Source: Candidatus Colimonas fimequi (GTDB lineage: Bacteria > Bacillota > Clostridia > Peptostreptococcales > Anaerovoracaceae). Taken from it: a stretch of DNA of 10,311 nucleotides. The notes below the pieces were generated by a model. The model was given only the letters and a program-made list of their open reading frames with translations, did not search any database and had not been told where the DNA came from. The stretch covers positions 1 to 10,311 of the forward strand of contig JAGHTQ010000074.1 of NCBI GenBank assembly GCA_018065295.1, read 5' to 3'. This document shows, one piece after another, positions 1-6,945 of the stretch. Made by a program: the position numbers and the translations under genes. Every line of letters starts with the position of its first letter. Position 1 is the first letter of the stretch.

Positions 1-710
1 TTGCCGCACCTGAGGACTGTGGCTCTAGCCAGCACCTCAAGGGTATCGATAACGTCACTGTTCTTCTTGCCGATTTCAAGATCCTTGTAAGCTATGGACA
101 GCTCTGTACATCCCATGATGACAGCGTCGCAGCCCTTAGCTCTCAGGTGATCGATAACCTCCATCATCTGCTCTTCTGTTACAGGCTTGCCCGCCTTAAC
201 GCAGTCGTAGATGATGTGATTAACCTTCTTCTGGTATGCGGTATCCGGTGCCACCGTCTTAACACCCAGTGGTGCTCCGTAGTGGCTGAATGTTCCTGAA
301 GTGATTGTGCCTTCTGTCGCCATGATGCCCAGTTTCTTAACGGGAGCATGGGCTGTTCCCAGCTTCTCCTTAGTAAACTTGATAGTTTCTTCGATGATAT
401 TGAGAACAGGAATCTCAACAGAGCACTCGATTTCTGAATAGAAGTAATGAGCTGTGTTGCATGGAATAACCAGAAATTCGCAGCCTGAGCGAGCCAGCAT
501 TCTAGCGTCTTCAACCATTACATCCAAAGGAGAATCGTCGCTTCGTCTCATGATATATTCAGTTCTGTCAGGTATAGTCGCGTGGTTTGAAACCAGCATG
601 TTGATGTGATCCTGGTCTCTGCTGGCTTCTGTCATATCGATGATAATATTCATGAAATAAACAGTGGCCATTGGCCCAACGCCGCCTAATACTCCTACAG
701 CATTCTTCAT
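1..710 (-). CDS. racD: Aspartate racemase (Asp/Glu racemase family), 3' end cut by window edge
   Basis: Predicted to interconvert L- and D-aspartate in the cytoplasm without a cofactor. I translated 236 residues from the ATG at 710 with no stop before the edge. The protein opens with a glycine-rich VLGGVGPMAT segment (about 8-16) and carries the two family cysteines in PCNTAH (Cys84) and MGCTEL (Cys201), which act as the two-base catalytic pair in this family. The final residues (LARATVLRCG) resemble the normal family C-terminus, so only a few residues are probably missing. A GAGAGG Shine-Dalgarno lies 6 nt before the ATG. It follows the ATP-grasp ligase after 39 nt and is probably co-transcribed with it. 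That pairing, known from the Enterococcus faecium D-Asp ligase locus, is the main reason for preferring aspartate over glutamate or a broad amino-acid substrate. Family assignment is firm; substrate is inferred. Confidence 0.85.
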   Translation of the reverse strand, partial: MKNAVGVLGGVGPMATVYFMNIIIDMTEASRDQDHINMLVSNHATIPDRTEYIMRRSDDSPLDVMVEDARMLARSGCEFLVIPCNTAHYFYSEIECSVEIPVLNIIEETIKFTKEKLGTAHAPVKKLGIMATEGTITSGTFSHYGAPLGVKTVAPDTAYQKKVNHIIYDCVKAGKPVTEEQMMEVIDHLRAKGCDAVIMGCTELSIAYKDLEIGKKNSDVIDTLEVLARATVLRCG

Positions 711-725
711 TTAATACCTCTCTAA

Positions 726-740
726 GATGCCCGCGGCATC
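726..740 (-). other. Small intercistronic hairpin between ligase and racemase
   Basis: A 6-bp inverted repeat (GATGCC / GGCATC) with a 3-nt CGC loop lies in the 39-nt gap between the two genes. On the transcript it extends by a G-U and an A-U pair. It has no T-run, so it is not a terminator. It could tune mRNA stability or the relative expression of the two genes, or be chance. Confidence 0.35.
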
Positions 741-749
741 CTTTGCAAA

Positions 750-2003
750 CTACTTGTTAACCTTAGCAACGCCCTCGTTCTTCATGAACTGCTCGAATCT
801 CTTGCCCTGCTGTCTCATGAAGTACTTAACGTAGAGTTTATGGATAACGTTCTTTTCTGCTGGATAGTCGATAGGGTTTGAAACCTTGCCTTCCTTATAA
901 AGGCGTCTTACCTGATCACGAATCTCTTCGTTGCCAGCGTATGAAAGAACGATGTCCTTAGGAATTACTGTGTAAAGGTTCTCGTTATCAGCGATAACCA
1001 TTTCTTCGTCGAATTCCTTACCATAGATAAGGTCGTCAACGATCCACTTAACTGTATTGAATCCACTTCCTGTTACGTAGAAGTTACTACGTCCAAGTCT
1101 AGTATTGATTTCGAAATAATTGTAGCTTCCGTCTCTGCTATCGTACTTGATGTCGAAGTTAGCGAAGCCAGTGTAGCCAGTGCTCTCAAGGAACTTGATT
1201 GACTGATCCATAACCTTGCGGTCAACCTTGTTGATGATTGCTACAGGGTTACCGATAGCGTTAGCACCGTGATCTTCAACGATAGTCTTACCGAATGACA
1301 TGAATCTTACCTTGTGATTCTTGTCAACGTAGCAAGTCAGAATATGCATGTTGTTGTCATCACCAGGAATGAAGTCCTGAATGAGGAACTTGTAGCTATA
1401 TGAGCTCTTCTCAAGATTTCCCAGCATTTCCTTAAGTTCTTCCATAGTGTCGAACTTAAATACCTTCTTCTTGCCAGGGAACTCAGCGTAGTGATATTCT
1501 GCGCTGCTTGCTGGCTTAGCGATTACAGGGAATGGGAATGGCAGATCGTCAAGACTTGGCTTCTCCTTCATGTCGTATACGAAAGTCTTAGGGTGATCAA
1601 CACCTGTCTCATCGCAGATTTCATAGAAGCTGTCCTTGAGAACCAGCTTGTTGAGCAGTTCTTCCTGGATGTATGGAATTACATAGTACTGTTCCAGGCG
1701 TTCTCTGTTCTCGATGATCATTCTAACGTACCAGTCGCCACATGCCATGAGGATCAGCTTCTTCTTGCCTTCGTATTCTCTGCCCAGCTTGATCAGTGTC
1801 TTCATGAATGTGATTTCATCGTTCATGTCAGGCTCGATAATGTTATCGATGATGCTTGAATATGAGTTGAGCCAGTTCTTAACTGTTGAGATCGCGATTG
1901 ACTTGATGCCATATTCCTCGTGGAAACTTCTCGCTAAGCTATATGTTGTAATATCTCCTCCCAGAATTACAGGGATGAATTCTAATTCTACGTTCTTTGA
2001 CAT
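750..2003 (-). CDS. ATP-grasp ligase, probable D-aspartate ligase for the peptidoglycan cross-bridge
   Basis: A 417-aa cytoplasmic ATP-grasp enzyme. Predicted role: activate the beta-carboxylate of D-Asp with ATP and join it to the side-chain amine of the stem-peptide diamino acid, the first step in a D-Asp/D-Asn cross-bridge. Layout: pre-ATP-grasp domain about 1-115 (PVILGGDITTYSLARSFHEEYGIKS opening in the style of Enterococcus Asl_fm, from memory), ATP-grasp core about 116-310 with the ATP-binding lysine in VIAKPASS (Lys163), the QDFIPGDDNN segment (209-218), metal-ligand strands NFDIK (282-286) and FEINTRLGRSN (297-307), then a C-terminal region of about 100 residues. No signal peptide or membrane segment is visible. 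The start is supported by AAGGAG 9 nt upstream. The neighbouring racemase would supply D-Asp. The family is often annotated only as carboxylate-amine ligase; an amino-acid ligase for another acceptor remains possible. ATP-grasp is certain from motifs; D-Asp is inferred. Confidence 0.8.
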   Translation of the reverse strand: MSKNVELEFIPVILGGDITTYSLARSFHEEYGIKSIAISTVKNWLNSYSSIIDNIIEPDMNDEITFMKTLIKLGREYEGKKKLILMACGDWYVRMIIENRERLEQYYVIPYIQEELLNKLVLKDSFYEICDETGVDHPKTFVYDMKEKPSLDDLPFPFPVIAKPASSAEYHYAEFPGKKKVFKFDTMEELKEMLGNLEKSSYSYKFLIQDFIPGDDNNMHILTCYVDKNHKVRFMSFGKTIVEDHGANAIGNPVAIINKVDRKVMDQSIKFLESTGYTGFANFDIKYDSRDGSYNYFEINTRLGRSNFYVTGSGFNTVKWIVDDLIYGKEFDEEMVIADNENLYTVIPKDIVLSYAGNEEIRDQVRRLYKEGKVSNPIDYPAEKNVIHKLYVKYFMRQQGKRFEQFMKNEGVAKVNK

Positions 2004-2090
2004 TGTCTATTACTCCTTCTATGTGTGCAGTATTAGTCAACTTATATGATAACATTTTGGCAGGTAAATCGCAAGGTTCATATGCTATCC

Positions 2091-2130
2091 CGCAGGTGCC
2101 CGCAGATGGCCGCAGCCAGCCGACGCTCAC
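2091..2130 (-). repeat. 10-bp GC-rich tandem repeat in the ligase leader
   Basis: On the plus strand three 10-nt units follow each other in register: CGCAGGTGCC, CGCAGATGGC, CGCAGCCAGC, then a degenerate CGACGCTCAC. The unit core is CGCAG. The block is clearly more GC-rich than the surrounding intergenic DNA and lies between the hairpin at 2148-2174 and the ligase start. A 10-bp period matches one helical turn, so stacked protein-binding sites are possible, as is leader RNA structure. Function unknown. Confidence 0.5.
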
Positions 2131-2145
2131 AGGCAACAGAACGTG

Positions 2146-2174
2146 AAAAGGGACTCACGAATTGTGAGTCCCTT
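2146..2174 (-). terminator. Hairpin with short T-run downstream of hydA
   Basis: A perfect 11-bp stem (AAGGGACTCAC / GTGAGTCCCTT) with a 5-nt loop spans 2148-2174. On the minus strand it is followed by a short T-run (TTTT, of which two T's are the end of the stem). It lies 33 nt past the hydA stop, the expected place for an intrinsic terminator of the hydrogenase operon. The T-run is short, so termination may be partial. It is immediately preceded by a TATAATG box. Confidence 0.7.
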
Positions 2175-2175
2175 C

Positions 2176-2184
2176 ATTATATCA
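2176..2184 (-). promoter_or_regulatory. Putative extended -10 promoter for the D-Asp ligase/racemase operon
   Basis: The minus strand reads TGATATAATG: a consensus TATAAT with the TG of an extended -10. I see no convincing TTGACA at 17-nt spacing. The box sits between the hydA stop and the hairpin, leaving a leader of roughly 165 nt before the ligase start. The same 10-mer occurs upstream of coaX. Alternatively, the AT-rich box simply flanks a terminator. Confidence 0.45.
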
Positions 2185-2207
2185 ATAATGCAAAAATTTA
2201 TTGTCTC

Positions 2208-3929
2208 TTACAGAGTCCAGCTCTCCTGATCTGTGTGGAGCAGTTCGTGAGCCTTGTGTGAATTTGGCTTCTCAAGGAATTCTTCGTATGTCAGAGCAAC
2301 AGTTGGGTTCTCGTGTGAGAATCTCATCTTGTTTGACACATCCAGTCCGTAGAGAGTCTTACCTCTTGATTCTGCCAGTTCGCAGCCTTCCTTGATTGGC
2401 TGTCCGCCGCCGCCTGCGCATCCGCCTGGGCAAGCCATGATTTCAACGAAGTCGTATTCAACCTGACCCTTATCGATAGCTTCCATCAGCTTACGAGTGT
2501 TGCCAAGTCCACTTGCAATAGCAACTCTTACAGGCATTCCCTGGATTTCGAATACAGCTTCCTTCCAGCCGTCCATGCCTCTTACCTTCTTGAATGCATC
2601 TGGAGCTGGGTTTGAACCTGTGATGAGGTAGTATGCTGATCTGAGAGCAGCTTCCATTACACCACCAGTTGCACCGAAGATAACGCCAGCACCTGTACCT
2701 TCGCCGAAGAGATCGTCAAACGGTTCATCTACGAGTGTTTCAGGCATAATTCTGTATGATCTGATAAGTCTATCCAGTTCTCTTGTTGTGATTACTGCAT
2801 CTACGTCCTTACCAGCGCCAGCATCGTTAACTTCTTCTACATCGCATTCCCACTTCTTAGCAGTACATGGCATGATTGAGATTGAGAAAATCTTCTTAGG
2901 GTCGATACCATTCTTCTCTGCGATGTAAGTCTTAGCCATAGCACCAAACATCTGCTGTGGTGACTTAGCTGTTGACAGGTTCTTAACGTATGATGGGTAT
3001 TCACTCTTGATGAATCTTAACCAACCTGGGCAGCATGATGTGAACATTGGCCAGCTGTATTCATCTCTATGAGTAAATCTCTCGATGAATTCGCTACCTT
3101 CTTCCATGATAGTCAGGTCAGCTGTGTAAACTGTGTCGTATACATAGTCGAATCCGATTCTCTTAAGAGCTGCTACCATCTTGCCAGTAGTTGATTCTGG
3201 ACCATCAAGGCCAATGCCTTCGCCCCATGCAGTTCTTACTGCAGGTGCAATCTGAACCATAGTGATTGTATCAGGATCAGCCAGAGCGTTAACCAGACTC
3301 TTAGTGTCGTTTCTTTCTCTCAGTGCGCCTACTGGGCAGTGAGTGATACACTGACCGCAGAATGCACAGTTAGTTTCATCAATCTTCTGATTGTTTCTAA
3401 CACCAACAGTTGTTCTATATCCAGTACCAGTCAGATCCCAAACGTTCATGCCCTGAACCTTGTCGCAAACCTGGATACATCTCATGCACTTGATGCACTT
3501 TGATGATTTTCTTACGATTGGGCCATTGCTATCCCAAGGTGTATGTTCTGTTGTTCTCTCGTATCTCTGATCCAGGATGTTAAGGTCATTAGCAACTTCC
3601 TGAAGTACGCAGTTACCACTTCTTGAGCATGTTGCACATTCACAGTCGTGGTCTGCCAGAATCATAGCCAGATTCAGTCTTCTAGCATCGCTAGCAGCTG
3701 GGCTGTTAGTCCAGATGTCCATGCCTTCGCGACACTGTGTATTACAAGCTGTTACCAGATCTTCCATGCCCTTGTTCTCAACAACGCAAACTCTGCAGGC
3801 ACCGATATCATTGATGCCTCTGAGCATGCAAAGGTGCGGAATATCTACGCCAACTTCTCTTGCTGCGTCGAGGATGATTGTACCTTCTGGAACAGATATA
3901 GGTTTACCATTAATATGTAAATTTACCAT
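2208..3929 (-). CDS. hydA: [FeFe] hydrogenase catalytic subunit HydA, complete
   Basis: A 573-aa cytoplasmic [FeFe] hydrogenase catalysing reversible H2 oxidation/proton reduction. Domains: N-terminal 2Fe-2S ferredoxin fold (Cys34, 45, 48, 62), His-Cys 4Fe-4S domain (His94, Cys98, 101, 107), a two-cluster ferredoxin domain (Cys145/148/151/198 and Cys155/188/191/194), then the H-cluster domain from about 220. H-cluster motifs are intact: FTSCCPGW (Cys299 proton-transfer, Cys300), MPCTAKKWE (Cys355), FGATGGVMEAALRS (418-431) and MACPGGCAGGGGQP (Cys500, Cys504). Length and residue numbering nearly match Clostridium pasteurianum CpI (574 aa, as I recall it). It starts 7 nt inside the preceding flavoprotein gene (ATGGTAA overlap) with a GAGGAGGGAGAG Shine-Dalgarno there, implying translational coupling. 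Maturases HydE/F/G are not in the window. The partner suggests NADP(H) linkage rather than a ferredoxin-only enzyme; a HydDB A2-like 'glutamate-synthase-linked' class is my tentative placement. Confidence 0.96.
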   Translation of the reverse strand: MVNLHINGKPISVPEGTIILDAAREVGVDIPHLCMLRGINDIGACRVCVVENKGMEDLVTACNTQCREGMDIWTNSPAASDARRLNLAMILADHDCECATCSRSGNCVLQEVANDLNILDQRYERTTEHTPWDSNGPIVRKSSKCIKCMRCIQVCDKVQGMNVWDLTGTGYRTTVGVRNNQKIDETNCAFCGQCITHCPVGALRERNDTKSLVNALADPDTITMVQIAPAVRTAWGEGIGLDGPESTTGKMVAALKRIGFDYVYDTVYTADLTIMEEGSEFIERFTHRDEYSWPMFTSCCPGWLRFIKSEYPSYVKNLSTAKSPQQMFGAMAKTYIAEKNGIDPKKIFSISIMPCTAKKWECDVEEVNDAGAGKDVDAVITTRELDRLIRSYRIMPETLVDEPFDDLFGEGTGAGVIFGATGGVMEAALRSAYYLITGSNPAPDAFKKVRGMDGWKEAVFEIQGMPVRVAIASGLGNTRKLMEAIDKGQVEYDFVEIMACPGGCAGGGGQPIKEGCELAESRGKTLYGLDVSNKMRFSHENPTVALTYEEFLEKPNSHKAHELLHTDQESWTL

Positions 3930-5782
3930 TTTAATACTCTCCCTCCTCTAAAATATCCGAAACCATTGTAGTCGCATCTCAGGCAACGTCCAGCTTCCTG
4001 AAGTGCTTCTTCAAGTGACATTCCCTGTTCGATGCCGTAGAAGTCATTGCCACGTTCGTGAGCATATCTGAGTCTCAGTTCTGCTCTGCCGCATGGCTTC
4101 TTGTCTTCGATTGCTGGGAGTGGAACTTCAACGTCAACTGAGATTTCGTGGTTGAATCCCAGATATTCGTCGATGTTAGCTGCTGCAACCTTACCAGCTG
4201 CGATAGCGTTGATTACTGTTGATGGACCAGTTACGCAGTCACCACCAGCATAAACGCCAGGATTGTCGATAGTTTCGTTTGCCTTGTTAGCTACGAACAG
4301 GCCTCTTCTCTCGTCGATAGGAATACCTGTGTTCTTGAAATCTGAGTAGTCGATGCCCTGACCGATTGCTGAAATGATAATCTGGCAAGGGATAACTTCT
4401 TCAGGAGAGTTAGCAGCTACTGGCTTAGGTCTACCTGATGAATCAGCTGCACCTGCGATCTGTGGCTGTACGATGAGAGCCTTAACGTTATCATCTTCGT
4501 CGCCTTCGATTCTTACTGGAGCCTTAAGTTCCATAAGGTTACAACCTTCTGCGATAGCGCCGTCGATTTCTTCTGGCAGTGCAGTCATGTCATCTCTACG
4601 TCTTCTATATACGATATTAACTTCGCTTGCGCCAAGTCTCTTAGCTGTTCTAGCTACGTCCATTGCTACGTTACCACCACCGATAACAGCTACTGACTTA
4701 CCTTCGAAGTCAGGCATAGCGTTATCGCCGATACCTCTCAGCATTTCTACTGCAGGTACTACGCCGTGGAGATATTCGCCGTCAATTCTGATTGCCTTAT
4801 GAGTGTGAGCACCGATTGAAATGTATGTAGCATCGTTCTTAGCCATGATTTCTTCCATTGTGCCGTGCTTCTCAGGATCATATTCCAGAACAACTTCAAC
4901 GCCAGCACTGAGGATTGAATCGATATCCCAATCCAGTCTTTCTCTAGGAAGTCTGTAGTTAGGAATACCATATCTAAGCATGCCGCCAAGGTGGCCTCTC
5001 TTCTCATAAATTGTAGGCTTGTGACCCATGAGAGCCAGGAAGTATGCAGCTGTCAGACCTGAAGGGCCGCCGCCGATGATAGCAACAGTCTTGCCAGTGT
5101 CATCTGCCTTAGCAGGAATAGGAACTACTTCTGAACAGTTGTCAACAGCGTACTTCTTAAGACCTCTGATATTAACAGGTGAATCGATAAGCTGTCTTCT
5201 ACATCTATGTTCACATGGATGTTCGCAGATATGTGCGCAAACTGTTGGGAATGGGTTGTCCTTTCTGATCAGCTTAACAGCATCATCATATCTACCAGCT
5301 CTAACCAGTGCTGAATATCCTGGTACATCAACGCCAGCAGGACAATCAGCTACGCAAGGTACTGGCTGTCTGTCGTCCGCAATGTAAGGAACGCATCTGT
5401 GATTCTTAATGTGTTCTTCGAAGTCATCTCTGAATCCTGACAAGCCCTTAAGAACCATTCTGCCTGCTTCCTTACCGATAGCGCAGTCTGCTGCAGTTGA
5501 AACAGTCTTAGCAGTTCTCTCAAGCAGTTCAAGCTTGTCTAAACCAATGTTTGAATTCAAATCCAGAATCTCTGTGAGAATCTTTAACATCTGAGCGATA
5601 CCAAGTCTACATGGTACGCACTTACCACATGACTGTGCGTGGCACAGGCTGAGGAATGATTCTGCCATATCTACAGGGCACTGTCCTGGAGGGCTGGCAA
5701 TGATTCTTCTTTCAAGATCCATATAAAGTCCGTCTACAGTCTTCTGTGCACGGCTCTTTGTCTTGAAGTCTAATCTACTCAT
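3923..5782 (-). CDS. NuoF-type 4Fe-4S / GltD-like NADP(H) flavoprotein fusion, hydrogenase partner
   Basis: A 619-aa fusion predicted to pass electrons between NADP(H) and the adjacent HydA. Residues about 31-130 resemble only the C-terminal 4Fe-4S domain of NuoF/HydB (SCGKCVPCRLG: Cys52, 55, 58, and Cys100 in DCAIG); the FMN/NADH-binding part of NuoF is absent. Residues about 130-210 form a GltD/dihydropyrimidine-dehydrogenase-like Fe-S domain with Cys130, 143, 147, 182, 186, 190 and 194, likely holding two 4Fe-4S clusters. Residues about 230-545 are a two-dinucleotide-fold oxidoreductase: FAD motif IGGGPSGLTAA (236-246), NAD(P) motif IGGGNVAMD (367-375), VYRRRRDDM (391-399) whose arginines favour NADPH, and YAGGDCVTGPS (511-521) for FAD. 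A C-terminal RCLRC (599-603) follows. The start at 5782 is chosen because AGGTGGAG lies 6 nt upstream; an in-frame ATG at 5836 lacks a ribosome site and falls in an inverted repeat. Architecture is clear; cofactor preference and possible bifurcation with ferredoxin are inferred. Confidence 0.9.
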   Translation of the reverse strand: MSRLDFKTKSRAQKTVDGLYMDLERRIIASPPGQCPVDMAESFLSLCHAQSCGKCVPCRLGIAQMLKILTEILDLNSNIGLDKLELLERTAKTVSTAADCAIGKEAGRMVLKGLSGFRDDFEEHIKNHRCVPYIADDRQPVPCVADCPAGVDVPGYSALVRAGRYDDAVKLIRKDNPFPTVCAHICEHPCEHRCRRQLIDSPVNIRGLKKYAVDNCSEVVPIPAKADDTGKTVAIIGGGPSGLTAAYFLALMGHKPTIYEKRGHLGGMLRYGIPNYRLPRERLDWDIDSILSAGVEVVLEYDPEKHGTMEEIMAKNDATYISIGAHTHKAIRIDGEYLHGVVPAVEMLRGIGDNAMPDFEGKSVAVIGGGNVAMDVARTAKRLGASEVNIVYRRRRDDMTALPEEIDGAIAEGCNLMELKAPVRIEGDEDDNVKALIVQPQIAGAADSSGRPKPVAANSPEEVIPCQIIISAIGQGIDYSDFKNTGIPIDERRGLFVANKANETIDNPGVYAGGDCVTGPSTVINAIAAGKVAAANIDEYLGFNHEISVDVEVPLPAIEDKKPCGRAELRLRYAHERGNDFYGIEQGMSLEEALQEAGRCLRCDYNGFGYFRGGRVLKW

Positions 5783-5788
5783 ACAAAA

Positions 5789-5796
5789 CTCCACCT
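5789..5796 (-). promoter_or_regulatory. Ribosome binding site fixing the flavoprotein start
   Basis: AGGTGGAG on the minus strand, 6 nt before the ATG at 5782. It decides between this start and an in-frame ATG 54 nt further upstream, which has no purine-rich site before it and would add 18 residues unlike the family. Confidence 0.8.
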
Positions 5797-5818
5797 TTCT
5801 TAATCTTAATAATCGTTT

Positions 5819-5844
5819 TAGTTCATATCCTTCCATATGAACTA
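5819..5844 (-). repeat. Perfect 10-bp inverted repeat in the hydrogenase leader
   Basis: Arms TAGTTCATAT and ATATGAACTA are exact complements separated by 6 nt (CCTTCC on plus, GGAAGG on the transcript). The repeat lies 36 nt upstream of the flavoprotein start and downstream of the putative promoter. It could be a dimeric repressor operator, or an RNA hairpin exposing a GGAAGG loop. It has no T-run and does not match the Rex consensus. Likely regulatory, mechanism unknown. Confidence 0.6.
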
Positions 5845-5868
5845 GTCACAATCAATCTCGTTCATAAT

Positions 5869-5905
5869 AAAAAGGACACACAGCTACCTCATATACTATG
5901 TGTCC
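5869..5905 (-). terminator. Intrinsic terminator downstream of dusB
   Basis: A 10-bp stem with one G-U pair (GGACACATAG / CTGTGTGTCC on the minus strand), a 12-nt loop and a following TTTTT run. It lies 62 nt beyond the dusB stop and ends the coaX-dusB transcript before the hydrogenase operon. It is preceded by TATAATG, as at the other two hairpins in the window. Confidence 0.75.
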
Positions 5906-5909
5906 CTAC

Positions 5910-5915
5910 ATTATA
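5910..5915 (-). promoter_or_regulatory. Putative -10 box (TATAAT) for the hydrogenase operon
   Basis: A consensus TATAAT followed by GTAGGGACACA on the minus strand, 128 nt upstream of the flavoprotein start. Unlike the two sister boxes it lacks the extended TG, and only a weak TTTCAT is seen 18 nt upstream. If this is the promoter, the terminator hairpin at 5874-5905 would lie at the very start of its own transcript, which makes the call uncertain. Confidence 0.35.
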
Positions 5916-5967
5916 CTCCAATTTTCTGAAAAATGAAAGTGGTTACATTCATTTTCACGATAAGTTA

Positions 5968-6945
5968 TTATATTAACAAAGGTGCCACAGCTTCACGCAG
6001 TTCTTCCCCACTTGCAATGGTGTTAGCACGTCTTTTAACCACTGATGCGCCGTGCATTCCCTTAACGTACCAGCCGATGTGCTTGCGTATCTCACGCACT
6101 GCAATTGCTTCACCTTTGTCCATTTTTATCAGTTCGAAATGATCCAGAAGCATTTGAATCCTGTCGTTTTGTGATGGCTTCTCAACTTCGTTACTATTTT
6201 CCCAAAGTCTTACGCATTCATTAAAAATCCAAGGATTTCCAAGGGCACCGCGCGCAATCATGGCTCCATTGGAACCAGTTACATTCATCATCTCTATGGC
6301 ATCGGCTCCTGACATGATGTCACCGTTTCCAATTACAGGTATTTTTACCGCCTTCTTAACAGCAGCAATTGCTGACCAGTCAGCCTTGCCTTCGTAGTAT
6401 TGTTCACGGGTACGACCGTGAACTGTAATAGCGGCTGCGCCAGCAGCTTCAGCCACCTTGGCGATTTCTTCTGCAATCATGGTATCACGGTAGAAGCCCA
6501 TTCTTATCTTCACGGTCACCGGCTTATCAGTACTCTTAACCATTGCTTCGACCACGTCACCCAGGCGGTCGGGCTCTTTGAGCAAAGCAGACCCTTCGCC
6601 GTTCTTAACAACCTTCGGTACAGGGCATCCGCAGTTAAGGTCGAACACCTTGTTGTCGCAGTCGTTAAGTTCTTTGACCGCGTGGGCCAGAATCTCCGGC
6701 TCACGACCGAATAACTGGAAGCCTACGGATTTCTCTTCTGGCGCCAGTTCTAGCAGCTTACGGCTTTTGCGATCGCCGTACCATAAGCCTTTAGCACTTA
6801 CCATTTCGGTGAATGTTAAAGAAGCCCCTTGCTGCATGCAGAGGCTTCTCATTGATTTATCGCTTATTCCTGCGAGCGGTGCAAGGAAGAATGGATTCTC
6901 GAATGTTAAGTTGCCAATTACCAGTGGTTTCTTATCATTAATCAT
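5968..6945 (-). CDS. dusB: tRNA-dihydrouridine synthase, DusB family
   Basis: A 325-aa FMN enzyme that reduces specific uridines in the tRNA D-loop to dihydrouridine using NADPH. The TIM-barrel N-terminus shows FFLAPLAGISDKSMR (19-33) for FMN binding and TEMVSAKGL (46-54). The active-site motif LNCGCPVPKVVKNGEGSALL (103-122) contains the catalytic Cys107, followed by VKIRMG (145-150), VHGRTREQYY (175-184), IGNGDI (205-210) and IARGALGNPWIF (230-241), all typical of the YhdG/NifR3 (DusB) group. A helical C-terminal RNA-binding domain fills about 250-325. Length is normal. The start lies 8 nt inside coaX, with AGAGGA 5 nt upstream inside the coaX end, indicating translational coupling. coaX and dusB are also near each other in Bacillus and clostridial genomes, commonly with greA/lysS after dusB; here a terminator follows instead. 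Confidence 0.94.
   Translation of the reverse strand: MINDKKPLVIGNLTFENPFFLAPLAGISDKSMRSLCMQQGASLTFTEMVSAKGLWYGDRKSRKLLELAPEEKSVGFQLFGREPEILAHAVKELNDCDNKVFDLNCGCPVPKVVKNGEGSALLKEPDRLGDVVEAMVKSTDKPVTVKIRMGFYRDTMIAEEIAKVAEAAGAAAITVHGRTREQYYEGKADWSAIAAVKKAVKIPVIGNGDIMSGADAIEMMNVTGSNGAMIARGALGNPWIFNECVRLWENSNEVEKPSQNDRIQMLLDHFELIKMDKGEAIAVREIRKHIGWYVKGMHGASVVKRRANTIASGEELREAVAPLLI

Noticed and set aside
1939..2136. Minus-strand 65-codon ORF overlapping the start of the ligase gene
   Set aside because: Different frame from the ligase, no Shine-Dalgarno, no family features; its coding span is the leader with the tandem repeat.
2004..2147. T-box or amino-acid riboswitch upstream of the ligase
   Set aside because: No T-box core, specifier-loop layout or known aptamer motif was found by eye; the leader stays unassigned.
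4374..4802. Plus-strand 142-codon ORF
   Set aside because: Lies wholly antisense to the clearly coding flavoprotein gene, has low-complexity Ser/Leu composition and no recognisable family.
5783..5836. N-terminal extension of the flavoprotein from the ATG at 5836
   Set aside because: No ribosome site precedes it, it falls inside the inverted repeat, and the ATG at 5782 has a strong site at ideal spacing.
5836..5856. Possible Rex (NADH-sensing repressor) operator, TTGTGA followed by TTCAT
   Set aside because: Only the first half resembles the Rex consensus; the second half and the spacing do not fit.
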